Part shown: piece by piece, positions 6,344 to 14,212 of the stretch | Layout of the letters: each line of letters starts with the position of its first letter | Numbering within the stretch: the stretch's first letter is position 1 | Assembly: GCA_910588135.1 (NCBI GenBank) | Contig: CAJUOT010000044.1 | Coordinates: 1 to 22,997, forward strand | Direction of reading: 5' to 3' | DNA: 22,997 nt | Source of the DNA: an uncultured Oscillospiraceae bacterium | GTDB lineage: Bacteria > Bacillota > Clostridia > Oscillospirales > Oscillospiraceae | Notes under the pieces: model-generated | What the model was told of the DNA's origin: nothing | Databases searched by the model: none | What the model saw: only the letters and a program-made list of their open reading frames with translations | Translations under genes and position numbers: made by a program

Positions 6344-6846
6344 AAACGCTGGTTTTTGTCAACGGACCCATGGGGGTGGGCAAGACTGCTGTGTGTCAGG
6401 AACTGCTGAAGCTGTTGACGCCAGGGGTGTATTTGGACGGCGATTGGTGTTGGAACATAAATCCCTTCCGGGTAACGGATGAAACCCGCGCCATGGTACT
6501 GGACAATATTACGGCAACGCTTTCTAGGTTCCTGTCCAGCCCGGAGTTGGACTATGTGATTTTCGGCTGGGTAATGCATCAGCCTGAGGTTGTCCGGGAT
6601 ATACTGGCACGGCTTTCACTAGACAATGTAAAGCTCTATCAGTTTACGCTAATGTGTTCCAAATATGCTCTGCGCCATCGGATTGAAGCGGATATCCGGG
6701 CCGGTCTGCGGGGCCCGGACGTATTGAAACGGAGTATGGAATACCTCCCGCTTTATGACCGTCAGGCTACGGTAAAGATTGCCACAGACGGACTTTTGCC
6801 GCAGGAAATAGCAGAAGCTATGAAAAAGCGCTGCACCGCGCCGTAG
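6340..6846 (+). CDS. P-loop kinase-like ATPase (function unknown) inside the ruv operon
   Basis: A 168-residue AAA_33/nucleotide-kinase-like protein. Walker A is GPMGVGKT (9-16). A YLDGDW motif (31-36) sits where small-molecule kinases bind or activate their acceptor. A hydrophobic strand ends in FGWVMH (75-80), and an arginine-containing lid region lies at 112-131. Similar small AAA proteins are scattered in Firmicutes without a defined substrate, and I do not assign one. The start is GTG at 6340, overlapping the ruvA stop, so it is co-translated with ruvA. It splits ruvA from ruvB, which are normally adjacent. It could be a phosphotransferase or a nucleotide-handling enzyme. Confidence 0.85.
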   Translation: MKTLVFVNGPMGVGKTAVCQELLKLLTPGVYLDGDWCWNINPFRVTDETRAMVLDNITATLSRFLSSPELDYVIFGWVMHQPEVVRDILARLSLDNVKLYQFTLMCSKYALRHRIEADIRAGLRGPDVLKRSMEYLPLYDRQATVKIATDGLLPQEIAEAMKKRCTAP

Positions 6847-6876
6847 GCAGAATAATGTTGTGCAACCTGTTTTGGT

Positions 6877-7011
6877 GTGCTGGTGGCCAGTGATGAACTG
6901 AAAAGCCCGATGCCGATGTGGATCGGCTTTACGGTGTTCTTTGCCGTAATTATTGGCGGAGCCATCTACGTAATTACCTCCCCCAAAGTTAAGAGAAACA
7001 AGAGGAAGTGA
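6877..7011 (+). CDS. Small single-pass membrane protein ORF just before ruvB
   Basis: A 44-codon frame that ends 4 bases before the ruvB start. Residues 15-34 form one clear transmembrane helix (WIGFTVFFAVIIGGAIYVIT), followed by a strongly basic tail with eight K/R in the last eight to nine residues, which predicts a cytosolic C-terminus. Codon choice and composition look coding. The start is uncertain: GTG 6877, GTG 6883, ATG 6910 and ATG 6916 are all in frame, and none has a convincing ribosome binding site. The AGAGGAAG that serves ruvB lies within its last codons. I do not recognise a family. Confidence 0.55.
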   Translation: MLVASDELKSPMPMWIGFTVFFAVIIGGAIYVITSPKVKRNKRK

Positions 7012-7015
7012 ATCC

Positions 7016-8077
7016 TTGAGCATTGATTTTTCTGAGAACGGCGGCTTCGAGACGGAGGCCCCGCTGGTGACCACCTCGCTGACCCAAGCGGACGAGGGAG
7101 AGGGGTCCCTGCGCCCCAAAACCCTGACCGAGTATATCGGTCAGGAGAAGGCCAAGGACAATCTGTCCATTTTTATCCAGGCAGCCAAAATGCGGGGGGA
7201 ACCGCTGGACCACGTCCTGCTCCACGGCCCTCCGGGGCTGGGTAAAACCACCCTGTCCGGAATTATTGCCAATGAAATGGGGGTGAACATCCGCATTACC
7301 TCCGGTCCGGCTATTGAGAAGCCAGGAGATTTAGCGGCCCTGCTCACCAATCTCCAGGAAAATGACATTCTATTTGTAGATGAAATTCACCGCCTCAACC
7401 GCTCCGTGGAGGAAATCTTATATCCCGCCATGGAGGATTACGCCATCGACATTATCATCGGCAAGGGTCCTTCTGCCAACTCTATTCGGTTGGATCTACC
7501 CAAGTTCACCTTGATCGGGGCTACCACCCGGGCAGGGCAGTTGTCCGCACCTCTGCGGGACCGATTCGGTGTCACTCTGCGGCTGGAGCTGTATACGCCG
7601 GAGGAGCTGGCATCAATTGTTACCCGTTCTGCCGGAATCCTGGATGTACCCATTGAAGGGGATGGGGCATTGGAAATTGCCCGCCGCAGCCGGGGTACCC
7701 CCCGTATTGCAAACCGAATGCTCCGCCGGGTGCGGGATTTTGCCCAGGTCACTGCCGGCGGCGTCATTACCCGCGCTGTGGCTGACCGGGCTCTTCAGGC
7801 GTTGGAGATCGACCATTTGGGGCTGGACAATGTGGACAGGCGGATGATGGAGAGCATCATTACAAACTATGGCGGCGGACCGGTGGGGCTGGATACGCTG
7901 GCCGCCACCATCAATGAAGAATCTGTGACATTGGAGGATGTCTATGAGCCTTACTTGATGCAGCTGGGTTTTCTTACCCGGACGCCTAGAGGCCGGTGCG
8001 TTACGCCCAAAGCCTACCGCCACCTCAGTTTACCGCTTCCTGGTGGTGAAGCCGTCCCAGAGCAGCTGTCCTTTTAA
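7016..8077 (+). CDS. ruvB: Holliday junction DNA helicase RuvB
   Basis: A 353-residue AAA+ hexameric motor that drives branch migration with RuvA. It has Walker A GPPGLGKT (71-78), Walker B ILFVDEIH (118-125), sensor 1 GATTRAG (168-174), RDRFG (181-185) and the sensor-2 region GTPRIANR (227-234). The C-terminal winged helix ends near 340 (FLTRTPRGRCVTPKAY). The start is TTG at 7016, placed 7 bases after AGAGGAAG (7001-7008). The N-terminal 25 residues are acidic and variable, as is common. It is the last gene of the ruv operon; I see no strong terminator after it. Confidence 0.97.
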   Translation: MSIDFSENGGFETEAPLVTTSLTQADEGEGSLRPKTLTEYIGQEKAKDNLSIFIQAAKMRGEPLDHVLLHGPPGLGKTTLSGIIANEMGVNIRITSGPAIEKPGDLAALLTNLQENDILFVDEIHRLNRSVEEILYPAMEDYAIDIIIGKGPSANSIRLDLPKFTLIGATTRAGQLSAPLRDRFGVTLRLELYTPEELASIVTRSAGILDVPIEGDGALEIARRSRGTPRIANRMLRRVRDFAQVTAGGVITRAVADRALQALEIDHLGLDNVDRRMMESIITNYGGGPVGLDTLAATINEESVTLEDVYEPYLMQLGFLTRTPRGRCVTPKAYRHLSLPLPGGEAVPEQLSF

Positions 8078-8143
8078 CCGGGTAAGCGCGGATGGGACTG
8101 GGAATTTATTCATTTTTTTCCATTTCCTAACCATATGCAGACA

Positions 8144-8165
8144 ATTTTAGAAGATTTTCTAAAAT
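8144..8165. repeat. AT-rich palindrome upstream of the sigma-factor promoter
   Basis: ATTTTAGAA-4 nt-TTCTAAAAT, a perfect 9+9 dyad, ends 16 bp before the -35 of the sigma-factor promoter. Its size and symmetry suit a dimeric repressor or activator site. I cannot assign a regulator. Confidence 0.5.
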
Positions 8166-8180
8166 AATCATGGAAAACAA

Positions 8181-8209
8181 TTGACAATTCAGCTATTCTG
8201 TGATTAAAT
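8181..8209 (+). promoter_or_regulatory. Promoter of the SigH-like sigma factor gene
   Basis: Consensus TTGACA (8181-8186), a 17-bp spacer and TTAAAT (8204-8209), 15 bp upstream of the start codon. Confidence 0.75.
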
Positions 8210-8224
8210 AAACAAGGTTGAGTT

Positions 8225-8815
8225 ATGAGTGTAATCCCATCAAAAGTAAGTGAATACAGTGATGAGGAGCTTTGCGCGCTGGTGGCTGACGGGTGTCGAA
8301 ATGCGGAGGAAGAGTTAGTTAAACGTTATCTCCGTCCGGTGCGCGTGTATGCCCGACCCTATTTTTTGGTGGGCGGGGACAGCGAAGATTTGATTCAGGA
8401 AGCAATGTTTGGACTTTTGAAGGCCATCCGGGAATTTGACCCTGGCCGGGATGTCCGTTTTAAAACCTTTGCAGAGGTATGCATTCGGAACCGGATTCGC
8501 TCTGCGGTTACCAATGCCGTCCGAAGCAAACACGCCCCACTGAACAACAGTGTTCCTTTTGAATCCCCGATGCTGGGGGTAGGCATAAGCTTGGAGGAGC
8601 AGTACATCAGCAGGGAAGAGGAGACAGAACTTCTCACAAGTTTAGAGCAGCACCTGTCCCTGCTGGAGCGCAAAGTATTGAAATTTTTTCTTCTTGGCTT
8701 GTCCTATCAGGAGATCAGTGAGCAGGTGGGACGTCCCATTAAGTCGGTAGACAATGCTGTTCAGCGTATTCGGCGCAAGGTTGCCGACGGTTTTGGCGTA
8801 TTCAGCGAAAGCTGA
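8225..8815 (+). CDS. Sigma-70 family factor, SigH-like
   Basis: A 196-residue sigma factor resembling SigH/Spo0H, the transition-phase sigma that opens sporulation. Region 2 includes YFLVGGDSEDLIQEAMFGLLKAI (46-68), nearly the SigH signature, then FKTFAEVCIRNRI for -10 binding and melting. KHAPLN (102-107) is also SigH-like. Region 4 has a helix-turn-helix at about 158-182 (GLSYQEISEQVGRPIKSVDNAV). The ATG at 8225 has only a weak AAGG upstream. It is somewhat shorter than Bacillus SigH. Other short sigma factors of this class occur in Clostridia, so SigH orthology is likely but not proven. Confidence 0.82.
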   Translation: MSVIPSKVSEYSDEELCALVADGCRNAEEELVKRYLRPVRVYARPYFLVGGDSEDLIQEAMFGLLKAIREFDPGRDVRFKTFAEVCIRNRIRSAVTNAVRSKHAPLNNSVPFESPMLGVGISLEEQYISREEETELLTSLEQHLSLLERKVLKFFLLGLSYQEISEQVGRPIKSVDNAVQRIRRKVADGFGVFSES

Positions 8816-8880
8816 CGCAAATATTACAGTCCCAGCAGGTTGTATTTCCGATTCTGGGCATCAAAAGAGAGGGTATTTCC

Positions 8881-9159
8881 ATGTACGAAGACAAGACCTT
8901 AGTTTGCAAAGAGTGTGGTCAGGAGTTCGTGTTCACCGCCGGTGAGCAGGAGTTTTATGCAGAGCGCGGCTTCCAGAATGAGCCCCAGCGCTGCAAGGCC
9001 TGCCGCGATGCCCGCAAGGCTGCTGCCCGTGGTCCTCGCGAGTACTTTACCGCTGTGTGCGCCCAGTGCGGCGGCGAGGCGAAGGTTCCTTTTGAGCCGA
9101 AGTCTGACCGCCCTGTGTATTGCAGCGAGTGCTTTGCCAAGATGCGTGGCGAGGGCTGA
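8881..9159 (+). CDS. Double zinc-ribbon protein (zf-trcl plus CxxC-x17-CxxC)
   Basis: A 92-residue small protein with two zinc-binding units: C9/C12 with C38/C41 (zf-trcl type), and C60/C63 with C81/C84, where exactly 17 residues separate the two CxxC pairs. Such proteins are common in Clostridia and have no established role; nucleic-acid or protein binding is plausible. The ATG at 8881 follows GAGAGG. It lies 65 bp after the sigma-factor gene with no visible promoter between, so it may share that transcript. It is followed by a strong terminator. Confidence 0.85.
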   Translation: MYEDKTLVCKECGQEFVFTAGEQEFYAERGFQNEPQRCKACRDARKAAARGPREYFTAVCAQCGGEAKVPFEPKSDRPVYCSECFAKMRGEG

Positions 9160-9173
9160 TCAATAACCCAGAC

Positions 9174-9208
9174 AAAAGGGCCGTGCTGTATGAGCACGGC
9201 CCTTTTTT
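9174..9208 (+). terminator. Strong intrinsic terminator after the zinc-ribbon gene
   Basis: A 14-bp perfect stem (9174-9187 with 9193-9206), a 5-nt loop and a run of six T. Confidence 0.93.
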
Positions 9209-9238
9209 GCGTTCACGTCACAAATTTTCCGTTGCGGC

Positions 9239-9267
9239 TTGTTTGGGGAGCTCTGGTATGATATAAT
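9239..9267 (+). promoter_or_regulatory. Promoter of purB-pfkA
   Basis: TTGTTT (9239-9244), a 17-bp spacer and consensus TATAAT (9262-9267), 52 bp upstream of the purB start. No purine riboswitch is evident in the short leader. Confidence 0.7.
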
Positions 9268-9318
9268 AAATTATAGCCCATTTGAATCCATATCCCAGAA
9301 TCTGAGGTGACATAACTA

Positions 9319-10755
9319 GTGAATACGTCTATTTATGAAAGCCCCCTGTCCTCTCGATATGCCAGCGAGCATATGCAGCATATCTTCTCTCCGGATAAAA
9401 AGTTTTCCACTTGGCGCAGGTTATGGGTTGCCTTGGCCCGGGCAGAGATGGAACTTGGTCTGCCTGTTACCCAAGAGCAGATCGACCAGATGGAGGCCCA
9501 TATCACAGATATTGATTACGGCACAGCGGCAGCAGAGGAGAAGAGGCTTCGGCATGATGTGATGGCTCATATCCACACTTATGGGGCGCAATGCCCCAAA
9601 GCTATGCCCATCATTCACCTTGGGGCGACCAGCTGCTACGTGGGTGACAATACTGACATTATTATCATGCGGGAAGGGCTGCAGCTGATCCGGGACAAGT
9701 TGGTATGGGTGCTTGCGGCTCTGGCTGCGTTTTCTGACAAGTATAAATCGTTGCCAACACTTGGTTTTACTCATTTTCAGGCGGCTCAGCTGGTCACCGT
9801 GGGGAAACGGGCTACTCTTTGGATGAATGAGCTGCTTCAGGATTTAAACGAGGTGGAGTACCGCATCTCCACGCTGAAACTTCTGGGATGCAAAGGTACC
9901 ACTGGAACCCAGGCATCCTTTCTGGAACTCTTTGAGGGCAACCACGAAAAGTGTAAAGAGCTGGACCGCAAAATTGCCCAGGAAATGGGATTTGAAGAGA
10001 CGGTTCCAGTATCTGGTCAAACTTATTCTCGAAAGGTGGACTCTGCAGTACTAGCTACCTTATCCGGAATTGCCCAATCCGCCTGCAAGTTTGCTACCGA
10101 CATACGCCTTTTGTGCCATTTGAAGGAGGTGGAAGAGCCCTTTGAGGCCAGTCAGATCGGATCTTCTGCCATGCCTTATAAGCGTAATCCCATGCGCTGT
10201 GAGCGCATCTGTGCGCTGGCCCGTTATGTAATCGCCGATGCCGCTAACCCCGCCTATACCGCAGCAACTCAGTGGTTTGAACGCACCTTGGATGACTCTG
10301 CCAACAAGCGTATCTCTATACCTGAGGCTTTTTTGGCGGTGGATGCCATCCTGAATATCTATGAAAACGTGGCCTCTGGTCTGGTGGTTCATGAAAAGGT
10401 AATTGAGCGGCACATTATGGATGAGCTTCCCTTTATGATCAGTGAGAACATTATGATGGATGCTGTGAAGAGGGGGGGGGACCGTCAACAGCTCCATGAG
10501 CGTATCCGGGTTCATTCCATTGAGGCGGGACGTAATGTAAAGGAGCTTGGCCTTACAAATAATTTTATTGACCTGTTGGCTGACGACCCAGCATTTGGCT
10601 TAAATCGTGAAGAACTGGCTGCCCATTTGGAACCGTCACGATATATTGGCCGCTGCCCGAAGCAAGTTTCTGACTTCCTGGCAGAGTTTATTCAGCCTGT
10701 GCTGACTTCCCACCCGGACGCTTTGGACAGTCAGGCAGAATCGCTAAAGGTATAA
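9319..10755 (+). CDS. purB: Adenylosuccinate lyase
   Basis: A 478-residue fumarate-lyase-superfamily enzyme acting twice in purine synthesis: it splits SAICAR to AICAR and adenylosuccinate to AMP, releasing fumarate each time. It has the family signature GSSAMPYKRN (281-290), whose serine is the catalytic base, TLGFTHFQ around H152, and RHDVMAH (78-84). At 478 residues it is longer than the 431-residue Bacillus type and closer in length to eukaryote-like forms. The start is GTG at 9319 after TGAGGTGA. The gene contains a run of nine G (10472-10480) encoding part of KRGGD. It is probably co-transcribed with pfkA, 40 bp downstream. Confidence 0.94.
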   Translation: MNTSIYESPLSSRYASEHMQHIFSPDKKFSTWRRLWVALARAEMELGLPVTQEQIDQMEAHITDIDYGTAAAEEKRLRHDVMAHIHTYGAQCPKAMPIIHLGATSCYVGDNTDIIIMREGLQLIRDKLVWVLAALAAFSDKYKSLPTLGFTHFQAAQLVTVGKRATLWMNELLQDLNEVEYRISTLKLLGCKGTTGTQASFLELFEGNHEKCKELDRKIAQEMGFEETVPVSGQTYSRKVDSAVLATLSGIAQSACKFATDIRLLCHLKEVEEPFEASQIGSSAMPYKRNPMRCERICALARYVIADAANPAYTAATQWFERTLDDSANKRISIPEAFLAVDAILNIYENVASGLVVHEKVIERHIMDELPFMISENIMMDAVKRGGDRQQLHERIRVHSIEAGRNVKELGLTNNFIDLLADDPAFGLNREELAAHLEPSRYIGRCPKQVSDFLAEFIQPVLTSHPDALDSQAESLKV

Positions 10756-10795
10756 GCGCAAATTTGCATCTATTTTAGGAAAGGATTGATTACAT

Positions 10796-11794
10796 ATGAA
10801 ATCAGCTGTTCGCCGGATCGGAGTCTTTACCAGCGGGGGGGACGCCCCCGGCATGAATGCCGCTATCCGTGCTGTGGTTCGTGCGTCGCTGCATTATGGC
10901 ATTGAGTGCATTGGCATTCGTCGAGGCTATCATGGTTTGCTTAATGGCGATTTTACAAAGCTCGATTTTGAAAGTGTAAGTGATATCTCTCGCCGAGGCG
11001 GCACCATGCTCTATTCTGCCCGCAGCCTGGAGTTTATTGAGGAAGCAGGACGAAAAAAAGCTCTTGCGACCTGTAAACTGCTGGGAATGGACGCTTTGGT
11101 TGGAATCGGTGGTGACGGCACCTTTAAGGGATTGCTCACCTTGGCTAACAGCGGCATCTCAGTCATTGGCATTCCCGGTACAATTGACAATGACATCGCC
11201 TGTTCTTCTTACACCATAGGCTACGATTCTGCGTGCAATATCGCTCTGGAGAGCATTGACCGCCTGCGGGACACCATGAAATCCCATGAGCGCTGCTCGG
11301 TGGTGGAGGTCATGGGCCACCGGGCTGGATATCTGGCTTATTCGGTTGGCATTGCCTGCGGTGCTACAGTAGTGCTGGTTCCTGAACGGCAGGTAGACTT
11401 TGAGCAGGATGTTATTGAACCTATTCGCAGAGCCAGGCTGGGCGGCCGAACACACTTTATGGTGATTGTGGCTGAAGGCGTTCCAGGCGGAGCCTACCGG
11501 GCAGCTGACCAGATTCGAGAGGCCACGGCGCTGGATACCCGCGTGACTGTCCTGGGACATGTGCAGCGCGGCGGATCGCCCACGTCACGCGACCGGATGG
11601 TGGCCACATTTATGGGTTATGAAGCGGTCAAGCTGCTGGCGGAAGGGAAGAGCTGCCGGGTAGTGGCAATGAAGGGTGACGATATCGTTGACTATGATAT
11701 TACGGAAGCCCTCTCTATGACCAAGGGGTTGGATGAAATGAGCGAAATTGTAGCTCGTGCTATGACGGGCGTTTCAGATGACAGGATGGCATAA
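10796..11794 (+). CDS. pfkA: ATP-dependent 6-phosphofructokinase
   Basis: A 332-residue glycolytic kinase converting fructose 6-phosphate and ATP to fructose 1,6-bisphosphate. Phosphate-loop residues TSGGDAPGMN (12-21), GGDGTF (105-110) and PGTIDND (127-133) are present; D131 is the catalytic base. G108 and G128 occupy the positions that are Asp and Lys in PPi-dependent enzymes, so this one should use ATP. MGHRAGYLA (173-181) and HVQRGGSP are the sugar-phosphate contacts. The ATG at 10796 follows GGAAAGGA. Codon choice is mixed, unlike the pfp gene that converges on it. Confidence 0.95.
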   Translation: MKSAVRRIGVFTSGGDAPGMNAAIRAVVRASLHYGIECIGIRRGYHGLLNGDFTKLDFESVSDISRRGGTMLYSARSLEFIEEAGRKKALATCKLLGMDALVGIGGDGTFKGLLTLANSGISVIGIPGTIDNDIACSSYTIGYDSACNIALESIDRLRDTMKSHERCSVVEVMGHRAGYLAYSVGIACGATVVLVPERQVDFEQDVIEPIRRARLGGRTHFMVIVAEGVPGGAYRAADQIREATALDTRVTVLGHVQRGGSPTSRDRMVATFMGYEAVKLLAEGKSCRVVAMKGDDIVDYDITEALSMTKGLDEMSEIVARAMTGVSDDRMA

Positions 11795-11870
11795 CAAGCG
11801 GCAGTTTTCTCTTATGTTCCTAAAAATTTTAGACCAATATGGGTCCTGTTGGTAAAATAATAGCGGTAGG

Positions 11871-11925
11871 CTTGCATAAAAACGTCCCAAAGACAGGTTT
11901 GTCTTCGGGACGTTTTTTATGCAAG
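11871..11925. terminator. Two-way terminator between pfkA and pfp
   Basis: A hairpin of over 20 bp (11871-11894 paired with 11901-11925, one bulge and one mismatch) with a 6-nt loop. Its stem is flanked by A-runs and T-runs, so it can stop transcription from both pfkA (+) and pfp (-). Confidence 0.88.
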
Positions 11926-11936
11926 CTATTGCGTTT

Positions 11937-13175
11937 TTATTTAGCCAGTATCTTTTTCAGCCGCGCGAACCGGGGCAGGCCGTTTTCAGTGACCCGGTGG
12001 TTTTCCCCTTGGATCAGGGGCAGGGCATAGTCGATATAACTCTGGGTCACGCCGTTGTGCTCGGAGTTAATCCACTCCAGAGGCACCTTCTTCTCAAAGT
12101 TGGCCACCTCAGAGAGGTTAAACAGCTTGGTCTTGCAGTTATACTTGCTGCCCTCACGAGTGCACTCGAAACCCACCATTTTGTCGGTCTCGCCGGCTAC
12201 AGCGGCTTCCACGGCGGTTTTGCCCGCCAGGAAGGATTCGTCGATGTCGGTCTGGGAGGCAAGGTGCGCACCACAGCGCTGGAGCAGGGACAACTCAATG
12301 CCACGGACCTTGGCGCCGGTCTTTTCCTTCACCACGTTGGCCAGCAGGGCAGCCAGACCGCCCAGCTGGGCATGGCCGAAGCCGTCGGTGGCGGAAGTCT
12401 TGGCCTCGGACACGAAGGAGCCATCGGCGTAGTGAATGCCCTCGGAAACGGCCACAATGCAGTTGCCGTTTTTCTTATAGATGGTGTCCACATCGGCCAG
12501 GAACTTGTCCATGTCAAAGTCCACCTCGGGGAGGTACACCAAGTCGGGGGCACAGCCCACCACCCCGGCCAGGGCGGCGGCGCCAGCCAGCCAGCCAGCG
12601 TGACGGCCCATAATCTCAATCACAGTGACCATCCCAGTGTCGTATACGTGACCGTCCTTGTATACCTCGGCGCAGGAGGTAGCGATATACTTGGCGGCGG
12701 AGGCGAAACCGGGGCAGTGGTCGGTGCCGAACAGGTCGTTGTCGATGGTCTTGGGTACACCCATCACCCGGCACTCATAGCCGGACTTGGCCATGAAGCG
12801 GCTGACTTTGGCGCAGGTGTCCATGGAATCGTTGCCGCCGTTGTAGAAGAAGTAGCGGATATCGTACTTCTTGAAGATCTCCAGGATGCGCTTATAGTCA
12901 GTGTCGTCTACGTCAGGATCGGCGATCTTGTAGCGGCAGGAGCCCAACTCGGAAGACGGGGTGTTGAGCAGCAGTTCCAGTTCCTTTGCATCTTCCTGGC
13001 CCATGTCATACAACTGGTCGTTCAGCATACCCTTGATGCCGTGAGCCATGCCATAGACAGCAGTGATGTCGGGGCAGTCCAGTGCGGTACGAATCACTCC
13101 ATACGCGCTGGCGTTGATGACGGAAGTGGGACCGCCGGACTGGCCAATGACGCAGGCGCCCTTTAACTGTGCCAT
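11937..13175 (-). CDS. pfp: Pyrophosphate-dependent phosphofructokinase
   Basis: A 412-residue enzyme phosphorylating fructose 6-phosphate with PPi, reversibly, in place of ATP. The diagnostic PPi residues are both present: D116 in GGNDSMDT (113-120) and K142 in PKTIDND (141-147). D145 is the catalytic base. GQSGGPTSVINAS (11-23) is the phosphate loop and MGRHAGWLA (189-197) contacts the sugar phosphate. The ATG at 13175 is preceded by AAGGAG. It follows fba by 27 bp on the same strand, so the two form an aldolase-PFK operon. Codons are strongly C-ending, suggesting high expression. Confidence 0.95.
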   Translation of the reverse strand: MAQLKGACVIGQSGGPTSVINASAYGVIRTALDCPDITAVYGMAHGIKGMLNDQLYDMGQEDAKELELLLNTPSSELGSCRYKIADPDVDDTDYKRILEIFKKYDIRYFFYNGGNDSMDTCAKVSRFMAKSGYECRVMGVPKTIDNDLFGTDHCPGFASAAKYIATSCAEVYKDGHVYDTGMVTVIEIMGRHAGWLAGAAALAGVVGCAPDLVYLPEVDFDMDKFLADVDTIYKKNGNCIVAVSEGIHYADGSFVSEAKTSATDGFGHAQLGGLAALLANVVKEKTGAKVRGIELSLLQRCGAHLASQTDIDESFLAGKTAVEAAVAGETDKMVGFECTREGSKYNCKTKLFNLSEVANFEKKVPLEWINSEHNGVTQSYIDYALPLIQGENHRVTENGLPRFARLKKILAK

Positions 13176-13202
13176 ATTGAATTTCTCCTTTGTGTTTGTT
13201 AA

Positions 13203-14171
13203 TCAGGCCTTGCCGTTGCAGCCCAGTACGTCCACCAGCTTATGGCGCACCAGCTCCTTGATATTGGCGCGGGCGGGTTTCAGATACTCACGGGGATCGA
13301 ACTTGTCGGGGTGCTCAGTATAGAACTTGCGGATGGTGCCGGTCATGGCCAGACGCAGATCGGAATCAATGTTAATCTTGCATACGGCGCTCCGGGCGGC
13401 CTCACGCAGCTGCTCCTCGGGAATGCCCACCGCGTCGGGCATCTTGCCGCCGTTGGCGTTGACCATCTTCACATACTCCTGGGGTACGCTGGAGGAGCCA
13501 TGGAGCACGATGGGGAAGCCGGGCAGACGCTTTACAACATCGTTCAGGATGTCGAAACGCAGGGGAGGGGGAACGAGCTCACCCTTCTCGTTGCGGGTGC
13601 ACTGAGCAGCGGTAAACTTGTACGCGCCGTGGCTGGTACCGATAGCGATGGCAAGGGAGTCACAGCCAGTCTTGGACACGAATTCTTCAACTTCCTCAGG
13701 GCGGGTATAGTGGGACTGCTCAGCAGAGACGTTGACCTCGTCCTCCACACCGGCCAGGGCGCCCAGCTCAGCCTCGACAACCACACCGTGGTCGTGGGCA
13801 TACTCCACTACCTTCTTGGTGATCTCAATGTTCTCCGCAAAGGGCTTGGAGGAGGCGTCAATCATGACGGAGGTGAAACCGCCGTCGATGCAGCTCTTGC
13901 AGGTCTCGAAGCTGTCGCCATGGTCCAGGTGGAGCACAATGGGGATTTCGGGACACTCAATTACGGCAGCCTCCACCAACTTTACAAGGTAGGTATGGTT
14001 GGCGTAAGCCCGGGCACCCTTGGACACCTGGAGGATGACGGGGGCCTTCTCCTCACGGCAGGCCTCGGTAATACCCTGAACGATCTCCATGTTGTTGACG
14101 TTGAAGGCGCCCACAGCATAACCGCCATTGTAGGCCTTCTTGAACATTTCGGTCGAGGTAACCAGTGGCAT
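13203..14171 (-). CDS. fba: Class II fructose-bisphosphate aldolase
   Basis: A 322-residue zinc-dependent aldolase cleaving fructose 1,6-bisphosphate to dihydroxyacetone phosphate and glyceraldehyde 3-phosphate. It has the catalytic Asp D83 and zinc ligand H84 (HLDHGD), E135 (EAELG), H181 (GTSHGAY) and H224 (VLHGSS), all in family order. The ATG at 14171 is preferred over an upstream in-frame start at 14192 because MPLVTSTEMF is the usual beginning and AAGGAG lies about 10 bases upstream of it. It is the first gene of the fba-pfp operon. The promoter shares its layout and a Rex-like dyad with the alcohol dehydrogenase promoter. Confidence 0.95.
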   Translation of the reverse strand: MPLVTSTEMFKKAYNGGYAVGAFNVNNMEIVQGITEACREEKAPVILQVSKGARAYANHTYLVKLVEAAVIECPEIPIVLHLDHGDSFETCKSCIDGGFTSVMIDASSKPFAENIEITKKVVEYAHDHGVVVEAELGALAGVEDEVNVSAEQSHYTRPEEVEEFVSKTGCDSLAIAIGTSHGAYKFTAAQCTRNEKGELVPPPLRFDILNDVVKRLPGFPIVLHGSSSVPQEYVKMVNANGGKMPDAVGIPEEQLREAARSAVCKINIDSDLRLAMTGTIRKFYTEHPDKFDPREYLKPARANIKELVRHKLVDVLGCNGKA

Positions 14172-14212
14172 AATTGTCCAACTCCTTATCAAAATTAAAT
14201 TTTGGTGGTTTC

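Noticed and set aside
11919..14198. Long plus-strand open frames opposite pfp and fba (415 and 318 residues)
   Set aside because: They mirror biased codons of highly expressed genes and show low-complexity G/V/H/L composition.
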